DNA of 64,000 nt from Propionibacteriaceae bacterium. Lineage in GTDB: Bacteria > Actinomycetota > Actinomycetes > Propionibacteriales > Propionibacteriaceae. Positions 27,751 through 36,100 of the stretch are shown in pieces. The notes under the pieces were generated by a model. The model ran no database searches. It was not told the DNA's origin and saw nothing but the letters and a program-made list of their open reading frames with translations. The position numbers and the translations under genes were made by a program. The stretch is taken from the NCBI GenBank assembly GCA_009782785.1, contig WRIJ01000007.1, positions 62,001 to 126,000 of the forward strand, in the 5' to 3' direction. Numbering within the stretch: the first letter of the stretch is position 1; each line of letters begins with the position of its first letter.

Positions 27751-28425
27751 ATGGGTGCAAAGAAAAAGGGCATGTTCATCGTTTTCGAGGGAGGCGATGG
27801 TGCAGGGAAGTCCACTCAGGCTGCTCGGTTGGCTGCCTGGTTTGCTGAACAGGGCTACCAGGTCCGTACGACTTTTGAGCCTGGTGACACTGCGATTGGT
27901 GCGAAAATCCGTGAGGTTGTCCTCAATCCGGACATCGAGATATGCCCTCGGGCTGAGGTGCTGCTCTATTGTGTGGATAAAGCTCAGCATATCTATCAGG
28001 TAGTGAAACCTGCACTCGACCAGGACCACATCGTTGTCTGCGATCGCTACGTCGACTCCACTATTGCTTATCAGGGTTCCGGGCGCGTCTTGACCCACGA
28101 AGAGGTGGAACATATTGCGTGGTGGACGGTCAATAATCTTGTTCCTGATCTGACAGTGTTGATGGATGTTCCTGTTGATCAGGGGTTGACACGTAAGAAT
28201 TTGCTGACTCACACTAATGAGACTGACCTGGAGTTCCATGAGAGGGTACGCGACTATTTCTTGGGGTTGGCCTCGACAGGTCCTGGGCGCTATCTGGTGG
28301 TGAATGGCCGCGATCCGATGGACGACGTGACGAACCAAGTACGCGAAGCTGTCACTGATCTGATAGCGCATGGCCATTATTCTTTGGCCAAGGAAGAAGT
28401 TGAGGACACAGTCGGCACTAACTGA
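27751..28425 (+). CDS. tmk: Thymidylate kinase
   Basis: Phosphorylates dTMP to dTDP for DNA synthesis. The 224 residues include the P-loop EGGDGAGKST (residues 13-22), the DR motif CDRYVDSTIAYQGSGR and a C-terminal lid region. The start ATG 27751 follows TGAGGG. It lies directly after topA, as in many actinobacteria. The delta-prime polymerase gene (holB), often next, is absent, and hemA follows instead. Confidence 0.95.
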   Translation: MGAKKKGMFIVFEGGDGAGKSTQAARLAAWFAEQGYQVRTTFEPGDTAIGAKIREVVLNPDIEICPRAEVLLYCVDKAQHIYQVVKPALDQDHIVVCDRYVDSTIAYQGSGRVLTHEEVEHIAWWTVNNLVPDLTVLMDVPVDQGLTRKNLLTHTNETDLEFHERVRDYFLGLASTGPGRYLVVNGRDPMDDVTNQVREAVTDLIAHGHYSLAKEEVEDTVGTN

Positions 28426-28556
28426 CCAGAGCATGGTTGCTTGGTCTCAAGGGTGCTTTGGCCTGTTTGCTGGGGAGTTTCATCCACACTGCGTTAGTGA
28501 GAAGAATTGTGGTAAAAACCAAAACCATGGGATTTGGGGTTAGTTTCAACCCTTGA

Positions 28557-28562
28557 TAAACT
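28557..28562 (+). promoter_or_regulatory. -10 box for leaderless hemA
   Basis: TAAACT ends six bases before ATG 28569. TTGGGG at 28534-28539 stands 17 bases upstream and may be the -35. It probably drives the whole heme operon. Confidence 0.6.
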
Positions 28563-28568
28563 GAGCCA

Positions 28569-29804
28569 ATGCCATTGCTAGCAGTCGGGGTGTGCCACCG
28601 TGAAGCGACACCCGAGCAGTTAGCCGCGTTGGGTCAAGCTGAATATGACCTCTGCGACTACCTCGAACAACATGCTGAAGGCCTGATCGATGGCTTCGTT
28701 GTTCTCACCACTTGCAATCGCGTAGAAATCTACCTCGATGCGATCACCTTCCACGGTGCCCTGGGTATGGTCATGGACGCCATCAATAATCATGTTCCTG
28801 AGGTAGGCAAAGAATTAACTGACAGCGTCTATACCCATGTGGGTGCAGGAGCAGTTGACCACCTCTATAGAGTTGCTGCAGGCCTCGAATCGATGGTCGT
28901 TGGAGAAAATGAGATCATTGGCCAAGTACGCTCCTCGCTAGCTGCAGGGACAATGGTGTCCCCTAAACTTCGCCGCGCATTTCAAGGGGCCCTCGCAACA
29001 GCAAAAGCCATCACTACTCATACTGGTCTGGGTAAAGTCAGGCGCTCCCTGGCTTCTGTGGGGTTGGATCTGGCAGCTTCGGAGCGATCTTTAGAGAACC
29101 CAGAAGAAACCTTGTTGAATTCTTGGGAACAAACACGAGTCCTCATCTTGGGGACAGGCCAATACGCCGGTACGGTTGTTGCTGATCTTCAACGCCGAGG
29201 TTGCACAGACATGATGGTTTATTCTGCCTCTGGTAATGCACTAGCGTTTGCTGAAACACATCCTTGTGTTGTTCCCACAGCTGATCTTGTTGCTGCTTTG
29301 AAGGCTACTGATTTGGTGGTGACAGCTTCAGGAAACGGAATCGCACGAATCGATGCTGCTTTGCTCGGTGGCGCACAGACTCAGGTGATTGTTGATCTCA
29401 GTGGTGGCGTTGATTTGGATGATGACCTTCCTGTTCGCGTGATCGGTTTGGGTGAGATCGGTGACCATGCACCTCCCGCTACCCAAGAATCAGTGGATGA
29501 GGCTGAACAGATCCTTTCTGATGCTGTAGCCGAACTCATGAACTCAGAACTGGGCCGAGGTGCTGCCCCTGCTATTACTGCCATACGAGGTTATGTGAGC
29601 TCGATTATTGATGCTGAGGTGGAGCGTACTCGCAAAGCGTACCCACCAGAGATTGTCGAGATCGTACAAAAATCCCTCCACCGTGTAACTGGTGCCATGT
29701 TGCATCATCCCAGTGTTGCAGCAGTGGAACTCGCACAGATCGGGCGCATGGACGACTATAATCAAGCACTTCAGACATTGTTCGGAATACGAGTGGAGGC
29801 TTAA
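28569..29804 (+). CDS. hemA: Glutamyl-tRNA reductase
   Basis: First committed step of C5 heme synthesis: reduces glutamyl-tRNA to glutamate-1-semialdehyde with NADPH. Residues 44-52 (VVLTTCNRV) contain the catalytic Cys49. The substrate-specificity segment GLESMVVGENEIIGQV, the Rossmann region VLILGTGQYAG and a C-terminal dimerisation helix follow. The 411 residues are normal. It has no ribosome binding site and probably starts on a leaderless mRNA. The stop overlaps hemC (TAATG). It opens the nine-gene heme cluster. Confidence 0.96.
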   Translation: MPLLAVGVCHREATPEQLAALGQAEYDLCDYLEQHAEGLIDGFVVLTTCNRVEIYLDAITFHGALGMVMDAINNHVPEVGKELTDSVYTHVGAGAVDHLYRVAAGLESMVVGENEIIGQVRSSLAAGTMVSPKLRRAFQGALATAKAITTHTGLGKVRRSLASVGLDLAASERSLENPEETLLNSWEQTRVLILGTGQYAGTVVADLQRRGCTDMMVYSASGNALAFAETHPCVVPTADLVAALKATDLVVTASGNGIARIDAALLGGAQTQVIVDLSGGVDLDDDLPVRVIGLGEIGDHAPPATQESVDEAEQILSDAVAELMNSELGRGAAPAITAIRGYVSSIIDAEVERTRKAYPPEIVEIVQKSLHRVTGAMLHHPSVAAVELAQIGRMDDYNQALQTLFGIRVEA

Positions 29805-30739
29805 TGGCGCACGGCGACACGTCACGCCTGATTCGTCTGGGTACTCGAAGCTCCCCCCTGGCCATGGCTCAATCTGGCCATGTTGCTCGAGATCTTGAAA
29901 CAGCAACAGGGCTCACATCTGAGTTGATTCCTATACGCGTGGAGGGTGATGACCACACCATGGCGATGGATGGTGCCTCGCGTCCAGGGATTTTCGCTTC
30001 AGCGTTGAGGGATGCTCTGGTATCCGGTGAAGTCGATTACATTGTCCACTCCTATAAAGACCTCCCTTCTACACCGATGAATGGTGCCGACCTGGTGGCT
30101 GTTCCGCCGCGAGTCAATCCTCGCGATGTTCTCGCTGGCACCTCTTTGACCCTCGATGAGCTTGCCAAGGGGGCAAAGATTGGCACCTCCTCACCACGGA
30201 GAGCATCTGCCCTCAAGCGGTTGAGAAATGATCTGGAGATCGTGCCCATCCGCGGAAACGTCGACACTCGCCTTCGCAAAGTCGCAACTGGTGAGGTGGA
30301 CGCTGTCATCATGGCGTACGCAGGGTTGGAACGTTTAGGCGTACTCGATGAATCCTGGCAGGTTTTTGATCCTGACCAGATGCTACCAGCCCCAGCTCAG
30401 GGAGCTCTGGCTATTGAATGTGGCATGGGTGATCAAGAGTTACGATCTGCGCTGGCTACTCTCGATCATGGACCTACTCTTCTCGAGACTATTGCAGAGA
30501 GAATGGTGCTGTGTGGAGTTGAGGCAACATGTACGACAGCTATTGGTGCGCTGGCCACTTGGGAGGGACGCACCTTGACGTTGACTGCGGAGTTAAGCGA
30601 CCATCTCTATGTTGGTTATGCCCGTGTGACCCAGGCGCTGGAGATCCCGGATGTACCCGGCGATAGTGAGATGTTAGCTGCCTCACTGGGGAATCACGTG
30701 GCGAGACAATTGCTCGGCCAAGAAGAAGGAAAGAAATGA
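29804..30739 (+). CDS. hemC: Porphobilinogen deaminase (hydroxymethylbilane synthase)
   Basis: Joins four porphobilinogens into hydroxymethylbilane. The 311-residue protein has RLGTRSSPLAMAQ at the N-terminus, VHSYKDLP, RGNVDTRLRK and the cofactor-attachment region ATCTTAIGALA, where Cys243 should bind the dipyrromethane primer. The start overlaps the hemA stop by one base and the end overlaps hemE by four, so it is translated as part of the operon. Confidence 0.96.
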   Translation: MAHGDTSRLIRLGTRSSPLAMAQSGHVARDLETATGLTSELIPIRVEGDDHTMAMDGASRPGIFASALRDALVSGEVDYIVHSYKDLPSTPMNGADLVAVPPRVNPRDVLAGTSLTLDELAKGAKIGTSSPRRASALKRLRNDLEIVPIRGNVDTRLRKVATGEVDAVIMAYAGLERLGVLDESWQVFDPDQMLPAPAQGALAIECGMGDQELRSALATLDHGPTLLETIAERMVLCGVEATCTTAIGALATWEGRTLTLTAELSDHLYVGYARVTQALEIPDVPGDSEMLAASLGNHVARQLLGQEEGKK

Positions 30740-31782
30740 CTCAACCTGCATTGATCCAAGCCTACCGAGGCAATCGAACCACCACACGCCCGGTATGGTT
30801 CATGCGCCAAGCAGGGAGATCCCTGCCGGAATATCGAGCTGCTCGCGAGGGTACACAGATGCTCGAAGCATGCCTGACACCTGAATTGGCAGCCACAATC
30901 ACTGTTCAGCCAGTACGCCGCCATAGGGTGGATGCTGCCATCTTCTTCTCTGACATCATGATCCCGGCTAAGTGTGCTGGTGTGGATGTGGAAATAGTCC
31001 CCGGGCGAGGCCCAGTATTGAATACCCCTGTTCGTACTGCCAAGGATGTTGACGGGTTACCGGAACTGACTCCCGAAGCACTCGCCCCCATTGTTGCAGG
31101 AGTCCAAGCATCCATTGCCATGCTGGGGGATACTCCACTGATAGGTTTTGCCGGAGCTCCTTTTACGGTCGCCTCTTACCTGGTGGAAGGTGAGCCGTCT
31201 CGAGCGTTCCCCAAGACGAAAGCCCTGATGGCTGAAGACCCTGACACCTGGGAGAAATTGGCGCGCTGGGTTGCTCGTACCACCCAAGCGTTCCTAGCAG
31301 CCCAAATCGAGGCTGGTGCCCAAGCCATCCAGCTGTTCGATTCATGGGTGGGGGCACTGACAGTGGAGGAATATCTCGCCCAAGCCCAACCCTATTCTGC
31401 GCTGGTCTTTGAAGGAATTGCAGCTTCATACGACGTGCCACGGGTTCACTTTGGTACGGGGACAGCGCATCTTCTTACCTCGATGCTCGCCGCTGGAGCA
31501 ACAGTGATGGGGGTGGATGTTAACCTCACCTTGGAAGAGGCAAGTGAGATGCTTGGGGGGAATGTGCCGCTGCAAGGCAATATCGATCCCTCGATGCTCA
31601 CAGCACCATGGGAGGAGCTGGAAGCCCATGTGCGCAGTGTGTTGACTAGTGGGCAATCAGCTCCAGGCCATGTGGTGAATTTGGGCCATGGCGTACCTCC
31701 CACCACAGATCCGGATGTTCTGACCCGGATCGTAGAATTGATTCACTCGATTCCAGATACTCCGCTCGGTGAGACTGCGTAG
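30736..31782 (+). CDS. hemE: Uroporphyrinogen decarboxylase
   Basis: Converts uroporphyrinogen III to coproporphyrinogen III. The 348 residues include the signature RPVWFMRQAGRSLPEYR near residue 20 and the second signature region GFAGAPFTVASYLVEG, with the usual C-terminal NLGHGVPPTTDPD. ATG overlaps the hemC stop (ATGA). Its product is the branch point for the coproporphyrin-dependent route predicted for this operon. Confidence 0.97.
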   Translation: MTQPALIQAYRGNRTTTRPVWFMRQAGRSLPEYRAAREGTQMLEACLTPELAATITVQPVRRHRVDAAIFFSDIMIPAKCAGVDVEIVPGRGPVLNTPVRTAKDVDGLPELTPEALAPIVAGVQASIAMLGDTPLIGFAGAPFTVASYLVEGEPSRAFPKTKALMAEDPDTWEKLARWVARTTQAFLAAQIEAGAQAIQLFDSWVGALTVEEYLAQAQPYSALVFEGIAASYDVPRVHFGTGTAHLLTSMLAAGATVMGVDVNLTLEEASEMLGGNVPLQGNIDPSMLTAPWEELEAHVRSVLTSGQSAPGHVVNLGHGVPPTTDPDVLTRIVELIHSIPDTPLGETA

Positions 31783-31804
31783 AATACACACGAAGGAAGA
31801 ATTC

Positions 31805-32980
31805 ATGACCTCTCATCACGTCACCCATCCTGGTGGCCACCAAGGCGGGCATCCCGGTGGGCACCCTGGTGCGATCGGTTCGGTGAAACCCGTCAATTGG
31901 GTGTACGACCGTGCGCCAATGATTGTTTATTGGGAACTCACCAATGCTTGTGCTTTAGCTTGTCGGCATTGTCGTGCCACCGCTCAACCAGATCCTGGGC
32001 CGAATGAATTGACCACTGCCCAAGCTATCGACGTACTCGATCAGGTCCTGGAGTTTGGAGAACCCACTCCGCATGTGACCATGACTGGGGGGGATCCTCT
32101 TAAGCGCCCAGACTTAATAGAGTTGCTCGATGCTGCAGCTGAACGTGAGCTCGGGGTCTCGCTAGCCCCGGCGGTCACCCCACTATTGACAGCCGAGAAA
32201 CTGGCGGAAGTCAAAGCCCATGGGGTTCAAGCCATATCCTTGTCACTCGATGGAATCGACGCCGAATCCCATGATGGGTTGCGCGGTGTCCCAGGTACCT
32301 TCGCCCAAACCATGGAGGCACTCGATATTGCCGCAGAGGTCGGGTTAGCTGTCCAAGTCAATACCTTGGTGTGCGAGAACAATCTCGACGAAATCCGTGG
32401 CATCTACGAATTGCTCACACGCAAGACGCTCATGCGCTGGTCACTGTTTTTCTTGATCTCAGTGGGACGAGGATCAGAACTCACCGAAGTCAGCGCGGGG
32501 GCGGGCGAAAAGCTCATGATTGACCTGATGGCTTTGAATCGGGAGGCTCCCTTCCAAGTACGCACCACTGAGGCAATGAGCTATCGCCGTGTCGCTGCCC
32601 AAGCCCTAGCCAGGCAGGGGATGACACCTGAGCAGATTGAGGCTTCCCCGATAGCAATGTCTTTCGGTATTCGCGATGGAAACGGCGTGGTGTTCATCTC
32701 CCATGATGGTGACATCACTCCTTCTGGTTTCCTTCCCGTACCTTTGGGCAATGTGAAGACCGATCGGCTAGCTGTGATCTACCAGAACCATCCCACCATG
32801 AAAGCCTTGCGTGATCCACTCCAGTTCACCGGGCGCTGCGGACGCTGTGATTTCCAGCTGTGGTGCGGAGGTTCTCGTGCGCGAGCATGGGCATGGACCG
32901 AGGATCTTCTCGGCACTGATCCGCTCTGCCCGTACGTCCCCGCCCAGGACGCCATCCCCCAAGCTCAGGTGTTGCGTTGA
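31805..32980 (+). CDS. Radical SAM/SPASM-type protein in the heme operon (AhbD/NirJ-like)
   Basis: A 391-residue radical SAM protein. The cluster-binding motif is Cys49-X3-Cys53-X2-Cys56 in NACALACRHC, followed by the GGDPL motif for SAM. The C-terminus has a CGRCDFQLWCGG block plus DPLCPY, resembling the auxiliary-cluster region of the AhbD/NirJ/PqqE group. The first 22 residues are His-rich, with His at 4, 5, 8, 12, 16 and 20. GAAGGAAGA precedes ATG 31805, and the longer frame from 31769 is less likely. It stands between hemE and hemY. AhbD decarboxylates iron-coproporphyrin to heme, so a heme-pathway role is plausible, but the exact subfamily is not settled. Confidence 0.85.
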   Translation: MTSHHVTHPGGHQGGHPGGHPGAIGSVKPVNWVYDRAPMIVYWELTNACALACRHCRATAQPDPGPNELTTAQAIDVLDQVLEFGEPTPHVTMTGGDPLKRPDLIELLDAAAERELGVSLAPAVTPLLTAEKLAEVKAHGVQAISLSLDGIDAESHDGLRGVPGTFAQTMEALDIAAEVGLAVQVNTLVCENNLDEIRGIYELLTRKTLMRWSLFFLISVGRGSELTEVSAGAGEKLMIDLMALNREAPFQVRTTEAMSYRRVAAQALARQGMTPEQIEASPIAMSFGIRDGNGVVFISHDGDITPSGFLPVPLGNVKTDRLAVIYQNHPTMKALRDPLQFTGRCGRCDFQLWCGGSRARAWAWTEDLLGTDPLCPYVPAQDAIPQAQVLR

Positions 32981-34308
32981 AACTACTTGTTGTTGGGGGA
33001 GGCATCACCGGTCTCGCAGGCGCACTCGAAGCCTCGCGCGCAGGGATGGATGTCACGCTCGTTGAAGCCAGCGACCGGCTTGGTGGCAAGGTGTGGACCG
33101 AAACAAGTGATGGGTTCGTCATCGAACATGGCCCTGACTCGGTGATCAACTATCGAGGAGAAGCTCTTCATATGGCCCGCGAGTTGGGCTTAGCCGACAG
33201 GATCGAAGAAGTGGCCTCATCGCGGATGGTCTATATGCGTTCCGGTGGCAAACTTCGCCCACTGCCTGCCTCCATGGGGATCATCCTCCCTGCGCGCCTG
33301 ATGCCTTTCGTCACGACGGGAATCCTTTCTCCCACAGACAAATTGCGTGCTGGATTCGATCTGATCCTGCCTCGCAAGCTCGTACCAGGTGAAGACATGT
33401 CGATTGGTGAATTCCTGAAATATCGTCTTGGCCCTGCCATGGTACGAAAGTTCGCTGACCCTCTCGTTGGCGGAATCTATGGGGCTAGTGTCGATGATTT
33501 AAGCCTGGATGCTGTCCTTCCCTCCTTGCGACAAAATGAGGAAGCCCATCGAGCTCTCCTCTTGGCGGCGCGGGCCTCTCGTCCTCGTGGTCCCCAGAAG
33601 AAAGGGGCCAGTCCCTTCCGCTCACTCCGAGGAGGAATGGGGACCCTCATCGATGCCGCCCACAAGGCCGCTCGAGAATCGGGGGTCAAGATAGTGCTCG
33701 GTGAGAGTGTTGAACCGGGCATACTTTCGTCCACAGAATACGACCACGTCTTGCTTGCCGGTGGGGTTGGTTCTTCAGCCACCCTGCTCAAGGATCACAG
33801 TCCTCGTGCTTCCCAGATTCTCGGCCAAACTCCACTGAGCAGTTCAACCGTAGTGACATTGGCGTACACCCAAGAACAGGTGGGTACGGGCGCGGCCTCC
33901 CATGGATGGTTGGAAGCACAAGCTGCTCCAGTGAGCGGAATCACTGTCTCCAGTGCGAAATGGGCCCAGCGTGCACCCGAGGGCACGGTGTTGATCCGTG
34001 CCTTTGTCCCTGCTCGATTAGGGGCTATAGCTCAGGTACCTGATCAGGAATTACTGGCAGCTATCCAAGACCATCTGCGTGATGTGATGGGAGTACGCGG
34101 TGAACCTTCAATGACACGGATCACGAGGTGGGCTCAGGTCATGCCCACGTACACCGTGGGGCACTTGAACCGCGTTGAAGCAATCGAGAAAGCACTAGAA
34201 TCCACGCCATGGCGTGTAGCCGGTTCGGCTATCCATGGAGTAGGCCTACCTGACTGCATAGGGTCGGCCCGAAGAATAGTCCAGTCATGGAAAGGACTTC
34301 AGTCATGA
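32977..34308 (+). CDS. hemY: Protoporphyrinogen/coproporphyrinogen III oxidase HemY (CgoX)
   Basis: A 443-residue FAD-dependent oxidase. The N-terminal VVGGGITGLAGALEA (about residues 5-19) is the dinucleotide-binding motif, followed by DRLGGKVWTE. In Gram-positive bacteria this enzyme oxidises coproporphyrinogen III to coproporphyrin III. It begins with TTG, which overlaps the stop of the radical SAM gene (TTGA), and ends overlapping hemH (ATGA). The order hemY-hemH supports the coproporphyrin-dependent pathway. Confidence 0.94.
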   Translation: MKLLVVGGGITGLAGALEASRAGMDVTLVEASDRLGGKVWTETSDGFVIEHGPDSVINYRGEALHMARELGLADRIEEVASSRMVYMRSGGKLRPLPASMGIILPARLMPFVTTGILSPTDKLRAGFDLILPRKLVPGEDMSIGEFLKYRLGPAMVRKFADPLVGGIYGASVDDLSLDAVLPSLRQNEEAHRALLLAARASRPRGPQKKGASPFRSLRGGMGTLIDAAHKAARESGVKIVLGESVEPGILSSTEYDHVLLAGGVGSSATLLKDHSPRASQILGQTPLSSSTVVTLAYTQEQVGTGAASHGWLEAQAAPVSGITVSSAKWAQRAPEGTVLIRAFVPARLGAIAQVPDQELLAAIQDHLRDVMGVRGEPSMTRITRWAQVMPTYTVGHLNRVEAIEKALESTPWRVAGSAIHGVGLPDCIGSARRIVQSWKGLQS

Positions 34309-35375
34309 CAGACAAAGATCGATTAGCCAACGCCGATGCCCTGATGGTCATCGGTTTCGGGGGGCCAGAATCTGTTGATGAGGTGATCCCCTTCCTCGAA
34401 CGCGTCACCGCTGGACGTGGAATCCCACCGGAGAGGTTGGCCGAGGTCGGTGAACACTATTATGCTTTCGAAGGGAGAAGCCCAGTCAATGGGCAAAACA
34501 AGGTTCTCACCCAAGAGTTGGCGCGCCGGATTTCCGACCAGGGTCTGGATATTCCGGTGGTTCGAGCTAATCGCAATTCGCCGCCGTTTGTAGCCGATGT
34601 TGTCCAAGGATTGATTGACCACGGAGCAAAGAACATCATGGCCATAGCCTTGGCGTCCTTTTCCTGTTATTCGTCATGTCGCCAATACCGTGAAGATCTT
34701 GCACTGGCTTTAGAATCCAGTGGTGCAAGGGATGTTGAGATCGTCAAGGTTCCCAACTGTTGGAGCGTACCTGGGTTGGAGGACGCTTTCGTTGAATCAC
34801 TCACTCCTGCCCTAGCTGGGGTTGGTGATCAATCGACACGCGTCATGTTCGCTATCCATTCCCTTCCCCTCCCCATGGCATCAAGCGCAGGGCCGAACGG
34901 TGATGCCTATGTGGATCAGCAGAAGGCTCTCGCTGAACGCATCATGGATCGAGCTTGGCGCGATGCTGGGTTGGAGGAGGAACCACCCTGGGAGTTGGTT
35001 TATCAGTCACGCAGTGGCCCGCCACACGTACCCTGGTTGGAGCCCGACATCTCTGATGCCATCCTGGAGGCGCACAAAGACGGGATCACCCATGTGATCT
35101 GTGTACCGATCAGTTTCTTAACTGACCATATGGAGGTCATCTGGGATCTCGACACCCAAGCAGCTGAGACAGCCGACGACTTAGGGTTGGATTTCACTCG
35201 AGTCCCAACACCGGGGACGAATCCAGTATTCCTCGACAGTTGGGCGCAGTGGTTGACCACCTATCTCACAGGTGATATTCACCTCGCAGGCCTAGGTGAG
35301 CATTGCTTTGGGAACTGTTGTCAGGCCCCGAGGGGAAAGGCCACACCAGTGGTGAAAGGGATCGCCCTATCATGA
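34305..35375 (+). CDS. hemH: Ferrochelatase HemH (coproporphyrin ferrochelatase, CpfC)
   Basis: Inserts Fe2+ into coproporphyrin III in the Gram-positive route. The 356-residue protein keeps the metal-site His185 in AIHSLPLPM and the conserved acidic segment DHMEVIWDLD. Many actinobacterial ferrochelatases carry a [2Fe-2S] cluster. Here the C-terminus has a closely spaced Cys group (HCFGNCC) and an internal SCYSSC, so a cluster is possible but the spacing is not checked. ATG 34305 overlaps the hemY stop and follows AAAGGA; the ATG at 34287 is less likely. Confidence 0.94.
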   Translation: MTDKDRLANADALMVIGFGGPESVDEVIPFLERVTAGRGIPPERLAEVGEHYYAFEGRSPVNGQNKVLTQELARRISDQGLDIPVVRANRNSPPFVADVVQGLIDHGAKNIMAIALASFSCYSSCRQYREDLALALESSGARDVEIVKVPNCWSVPGLEDAFVESLTPALAGVGDQSTRVMFAIHSLPLPMASSAGPNGDAYVDQQKALAERIMDRAWRDAGLEEEPPWELVYQSRSGPPHVPWLEPDISDAILEAHKDGITHVICVPISFLTDHMEVIWDLDTQAAETADDLGLDFTRVPTPGTNPVFLDSWAQWLTTYLTGDIHLAGLGEHCFGNCCQAPRGKATPVVKGIALS

Positions 35376-36091
35376 GTACGTGGAGAGCCCTTGTTCACAC
35401 CCAGCGTGATTGTTCCCTAGCCGATGCAGTGATGGATCGTGGTGGATTGCTCGATGAGGTTGACCTCATTCATCGCGAGCCGCTTGCGGCCGAAACCATG
35501 ACACAAGCATTAGAAGAGCTGGGGTACGTGGAGTGGGTCGTCGTGACCTCGCCGTACACAGTGCAAGCCTTGGAAGAAACCGGACTGGAATCTATCCTCA
35601 CCATGGGTGTTCAGCTCGCCGCTGTCGGGCCCTCCACGGCGCAGGTTCTCAGCGAACATGGGCTCACAGTGGACCTCATTCCACCACAGGAGTCCAGTGG
35701 AGCAGCCCTCGCGGAAGCTTTTCTTCACGGTACGGGTGTCGTACTCATTCCCGGTGCTACCCAGAGTGTGGGAACCGTGGAAGTGGGTTTGCGAGCCAAA
35801 GGCTGGACGGTGATCTCCCTACCGGTGTACGAAACAACTCAAGCCGCTGTAGTAGATCCCAGCATTTCAACTCGCTGGGATGAAGGCGAGTACGAGGTGT
35901 TCATTGCAACATCCCCCTCAACCGCGAGAGCAGCAGCCCATCTTCTCGGGCCGAGTGTGCCAGTAGTGGCTATCGGCCCCTCCTCCTATGCGGCGGCTCA
36001 AGACCTCGGATTCCCAAGAGTCGAGTTGGCTTCTTCAACAAACCCCGCTGACCTAGCGGCGGCTTGTATCGCCATCACTGACATTGGATAG
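35372..36091 (+). CDS. hemD: Uroporphyrinogen-III synthase
   Basis: Cyclises hydroxymethylbilane with inversion of ring D. The 239-residue protein has the two-domain pattern with low conservation: VVTSPYTVQALEE, AAVGPSTAQVLSEHGL, FIATSPSTARAAAHLLG and VAIGPSSYAAAQDLG. The assignment rests on these pieces and on the operon position between hemH and hemB. The start at 35372 overlaps the hemH stop (ATGA). The TAG stop is embedded in a TAGGAT that may serve as a -10 box for hemB. Confidence 0.88.
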   Translation: MSTWRALVHTQRDCSLADAVMDRGGLLDEVDLIHREPLAAETMTQALEELGYVEWVVVTSPYTVQALEETGLESILTMGVQLAAVGPSTAQVLSEHGLTVDLIPPQESSGAALAEAFLHGTGVVLIPGATQSVGTVEVGLRAKGWTVISLPVYETTQAAVVDPSISTRWDEGEYEVFIATSPSTARAAAHLLGPSVPVVAIGPSSYAAAQDLGFPRVELASSTNPADLAAACIAITDIG

Positions 36092-36094
36092 GAT
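36089..36094 (+). promoter_or_regulatory. Possible internal -10 box for leaderless hemB
   Basis: TAGGAT, which includes the hemD stop, is followed by CATGCT (six bases) and ATG 36101. No ribosome binding site precedes hemB. It may allow hemB-hemL to be transcribed separately; chance is possible. Confidence 0.35.
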
Positions 36095-36100
36095 CATGCT

